Shown piece after piece: positions 61,669 to 64,000 of a stretch of DNA of 64,000 nt (position 1 is the stretch's first letter; each line of letters starts with the position of its first letter). The stretch spans positions 84,560 to 148,559 of the forward strand of contig JANYKS010000007.1 in assembly GCA_025358125.1 (NCBI GenBank), given 5' to 3'. Position numbers and translations under genes: made by a program. A model generated the notes under the pieces. It did not search any database. It was not told the DNA's origin and was given only the letters and a program-made list of their open reading frames with translations. The DNA is from Actinomycetes bacterium (GTDB lineage Bacteria > Actinomycetota > Acidimicrobiia > Acidimicrobiales > Ilumatobacteraceae).

Positions 61669-62972
61669 TCGTGCTCACTGTCGTGCCAGCCGTGTATGCG
61701 CGCGAGATCCCGCACCTGAGCGGGCCGACCACGTTCGTGCTCGCGCGCCAAATGTTACCACGGCGCCCCGGCCCACGCGGAACACGCGTACCGGAAAAGG
61801 CACCACGCACAACCCGGTGGCGCCCCGTCCCGTTCTCAGTCACAGCAGCGAGCCACCTCGGGCCTGTGCCACAGCGGGCTCCTGCGGTGACCCAGAAGCC
61901 ATAGAGATGTCGAGTGCGACGTCGCGTTCTACGGTCTCCCCAGGGCACCGAGGTTCAAAGCGGTCTGGATCCCGGCCCCGAAGACGTCGAGAACACTGTT
62001 GCCGGCGCTCGGCACCTGCGGTGACTGCAGATGGCCGAGGGCATCGAACATTGCCGCAACCATGTTGTCGACGAAACCCTTTACTTCTGCACGCTCCGAC
62101 CGCCAGTGGGCGCGAAGACCCGATTGTTCGGGGCCGTGGTCCAGTACGGTCGCCCATCATCCGGTGTGCCAGCTCGGCTCCCGTGCTACCACTACCGCTC
62201 ACCCAACCGGCGAGGAGAAGACGGAGGCGGCAAGCCCGGGTCGGCGGCGATCACGACGTCGAGATCGGAGCCGAGCACCCCCTCGCCGTCTTCGTTTCCA
62301 ACAGGTCGGCATCCAACGGCGACTTCAGTGGACGAATCGGCGTCGCACCTGCCGCTGTGGACACGGCGACGATCAGATCGCGCTGACCCGCATCGGCATA
62401 CACGCCCACACCAACGGCAGCACGCTCGGCGACGCTGATGGACGATCCGGACGAGTTGACACTGTTCGCTGGCGACACGGTCGCGTTTGCTGTCTTCGTG
62501 CCGCCCGGAGACGCCTTGGCGATCTGGGACGTCGGCGCGCTCGGCAGCCCAGATCCCGCAGCGGTCGAGCGGCAACGGCATCGTGTGCCGCTCAGGAAGT
62601 CGGCGCGCACATGGGTTTCGATCACGCGCCCGATCGCCAACCCCCGAGCCGCGCGTCGTGCACGTAGCCGCTCACGTCACGCTGCGGATCGACCACGACG
62701 GCCCGGCCCGTCGCCTCATCCCCGGTCAAGAATCACGCATGGGATAGACAAGCGAGGAAGTACCGGCGAAAGATCATTGCGGTTTCGATCGGCCGAGAGG
62801 CACCAGGTGGCCCTCTCGTTTGGACCCCCGAGAGGCCGATCACCCTCACATCCAATACGGATATCGGCCACAACCGTAGCGCCATCACGTACAGCGCGAG
62901 TTCGGCGCGGATGTTTCGCGCGGCGGTTTGGCGGGTACGAATACCTGGGCGGCCGTTTACAGGAGGTTTCCC
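61669..62972. other. 1.3-kb gene-poor region with decayed minus-strand coding blocks
   Basis: No intact gene is supported. On the minus strand, stretches that read like real protein lie in different frames. One spans 62251-62640 (containing RAAVGVGVYADAGQRDLIVAVST). One near 62156-62220 has AELAHRMMGDRT. One spans 61929-62156 (containing HWRSERAEVKGFVDNM and ending GALGRP, stop at 61929). They could be pieces of one frameshifted gene of about 230 codons. Family not recognised. The upstream part 61669-61900 shows nothing. Confidence 0.35.
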
Positions 62973-63284
62973 ATGGATTCCAATGAGCCAACGATGTACA
63001 CCCACTGCGATGTCGTCGACGATGCCGGCCACAAGCTTGGCACGGTTTCCGACGTGGTGTCAGACCCGACGACTCTGGAACCGAGGTGGTTGGTGGTTGA
63101 TGTTGGTGCCCTGAGATCGTCGCACTACGTCCCGGTGACCGGTTCATTCCGCACAGCTGACGGGCGGATTGTCGTTCCGTTCACGAAAGAGAGCGTGAAG
63201 CACGCGCCAAAAGCCCACGGCGCTCACGTGCTCACGATGGAGGACGATCGCGAAATGCTGGAGTACTACAGCCTGCTGAATTGA
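62973..63284 (+). CDS. PRC-barrel domain protein
   Basis: The 103-residue protein has a PRC-barrel-like fold: CDVVDDAGHKLGTVSDVVSD near residue 12, then PRWLVVDVGALRSSHYVPVTG and the segment GRIVVPFTKESVKHAP. Such domains occur in RimM-like and photosynthetic proteins and in many small stress-related proteins of actinobacteria. An AGGAGGTT ribosome-binding site precedes the ATG at 62973. A 16-bp tandem duplication covers its stop codon. Confidence 0.85.
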   Translation: MDSNEPTMYTHCDVVDDAGHKLGTVSDVVSDPTTLEPRWLVVDVGALRSSHYVPVTGSFRTADGRIVVPFTKESVKHAPKAHGAHVLTMEDDREMLEYYSLLN

Positions 63285-63302
63285 GGGCCTGCTGAATTGA
63301 GG
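63271..63302. repeat. 16-bp perfect tandem duplication over the PRC-gene stop
   Basis: GCCTGCTGAATTGAGG occurs twice in direct succession. The first copy contains the last codons and TGA of the PRC-barrel gene and the second lies just after it, so the protein is unchanged. Confidence 0.98.
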
Positions 63303-63346
63303 ATCGTGACCGGATCGGGGGCTGACGGAATGATCGGCACTGAGGC

Positions 63347-63490
63347 TCAGCTCGCGGTCCGGACGACTGCGTGACCGCTTCGGACCAGCTTGGCGATCGA
63401 CCGGTTGTCACTCAACCGCGCACCGACCTGCGTCAGGTGCGCCTCGATACCGAGTCGGTACACCAACTCCCGGAACTCCGTCAACCTCAC
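63347..63490 (-). CDS. Possible small protein, 47 residues
   Basis: A GTG-started frame with an AGGAG ribosome-binding site at good distance encodes a basic, helical-looking 47-residue peptide (containing TEFRELVYRLGIEAHLTQVG). About 85 percent of its third codon positions are G or C, as expected for real genes here. Its start overlaps the stop of an even shorter upstream frame (GTGA). No family is recognised. It could be the remnant of a longer protein. Confidence 0.35.
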   Translation of the reverse strand: MRLTEFRELVYRLGIEAHLTQVGARLSDNRSIAKLVRSGHAVVRTAS

Positions 63491-63564
63491 TCATCGTCTG
63501 CTCCTGTCATAACGTGTCGGCCAACAGTTCCGTCATACATCGCTGCAACACTGACTTCGCTCAT
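63487..63564 (-). CDS. Possible leader-size open frame, 25 residues
   Basis: An ATG at 63564 preceded by GAGGTGGA opens a 25-codon frame that ends over the GTG of the following small frame (GTGA overlap). Codon third positions are not GC-rich, so coding is doubtful. The overlap and the ribosome-binding site are the only support. Confidence 0.2.
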   Translation of the reverse strand: MSEVSVAAMYDGTVGRHVMTGADDE

Positions 63565-64000
63565 TCCACCTCGCAGCGCTCATTCGGTCGGGTCTCGGCG
63601 AACACCGACAGATCGACATGAAACCCGACACGAACCTGATCCGCCTCCTCCAACTCGACCTCGCCTCACGACATAGCGCCCACGGTATATCGTCAAAATC
63701 AAACGACGCAACCCAAACGAGTCCGGGGCGGCCCGATATGTCGTGCCTACCGCGATCGTCGTGCGACTCGGAGTGACCAACCATCGGGGATGACCATCTA
63801 CTTGCCGCCCCACTCGTCTGCCGGTCAAGAAATGTCGGCGCGAAGTAACCGGCGAGCGCGTGGTGTGGCCGGCCAATGACCCTCCGAGGCCACGGTCAGC
63901 GTTCGACTCAAGGAGGCGTGCTCAGCATGCTGAGCGGCAGCAGGTGAGAGATTCCGCTCCCGGTATGCACGAGCAGGCACTCGGTCCGCTGCCCCGCCAC
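63565..64000. other. No recognisable gene at the window end
   Basis: Only short unsupported frames are present on both strands. A GGAGG stretch near 63912 precedes no clear start of known protein within the window. A gene could begin beyond base 64000. Confidence 0.5.

Overview
The window is high-GC DNA with dense, often overlapping genes (many ATGA or GTGA junctions, several GTG or TTG starts). A WhiB-family regulator, two F420/flavin luciferase-like oxidoreductases, cytochromes P450, many SDR enzymes and Tat lipoproteins point to an actinobacterium. The overall style resembles Acidimicrobiia (Ilumatobacter-like), but that placement is an inference. No tRNA, CRISPR array, transposase or phage gene was recognised. 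One structural RNA, the RNase P RNA, is clear.

Layout. 1-3066: end of a DEDD exonuclease/UvrC-like protein, then leftward whiB-trpD-thrB. 3152-5591: leftward fur-rubrerythrin-Fe-S protein operon ending in a decayed DUF3501 gene. 5701-10688: rightward glpD, AGPS-like FAD oxidase, small membrane protein and FGGY kinase. 10753-12926: two exported ferritin-like proteins and rnpB. 13117-18254: leftward class A penicillin-binding protein, zinc-ribbon protein, membrane protein and histidine phosphatase, followed by a truncated-looking repeat protein. 18341-27244: catabolic genes (LLM oxidoreductases, Gfo/Idh/MocA, aldehyde dehydrogenase, ROK kinase, SDRs, an HD-domain protein and a P450). 27358-33608: PAP2 phosphatase, an ECF sigma/membrane/secreted protein set with an ABC exporter, Cu/Zn superoxide dismutase and a membrane protein. 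33719-40289: a GGDEF-EAL protein, a GNAT-like protein, NhaA and an HD-GYP protein. 40396-46656: the most interesting part, with two selenoprotein genes. 46689-51852: ferredoxin/P450, SDRs, a phosphotransferase and a STAS protein. 52105-61668: a dipeptide-type ABC importer converging on an AGPS-like oxidase, FGGY kinase and SDR. 61669-64000: mostly non-coding or decayed DNA around a PRC-barrel gene.

Main result. Two genes each appear split by an in-frame TGA, and in both the TGA falls where a redox-active selenocysteine is expected: WAPY-U-GC in a ResA/thioredoxin-like protein (41518-42660) and V-U-PVC in a GrdB/PrdB-like protein (45601-46656). Each TGA is followed 10-13 nt later by a 7-bp hairpin with a 5-nt loop, and the two hairpins share one pattern. 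This implies that the organism decodes UGA as selenocysteine. The first selenoprotein is operonic with a Rieske oxygenase. The second overlaps a mercuric-reductase-like flavoprotein that diverges from an MFS exporter across a MerR/CueR-type operator.

Working together. fur, rubrerythrin and the Fe-S protein look like an iron/peroxide stress set. The two AGPS-like oxidase plus FGGY kinase modules look like parallel polyol or glycerol-phosphate pathways. The P450, ferredoxin, Rieske, SDR and LLM genes fit oxidative catabolism of complex organic substrates.
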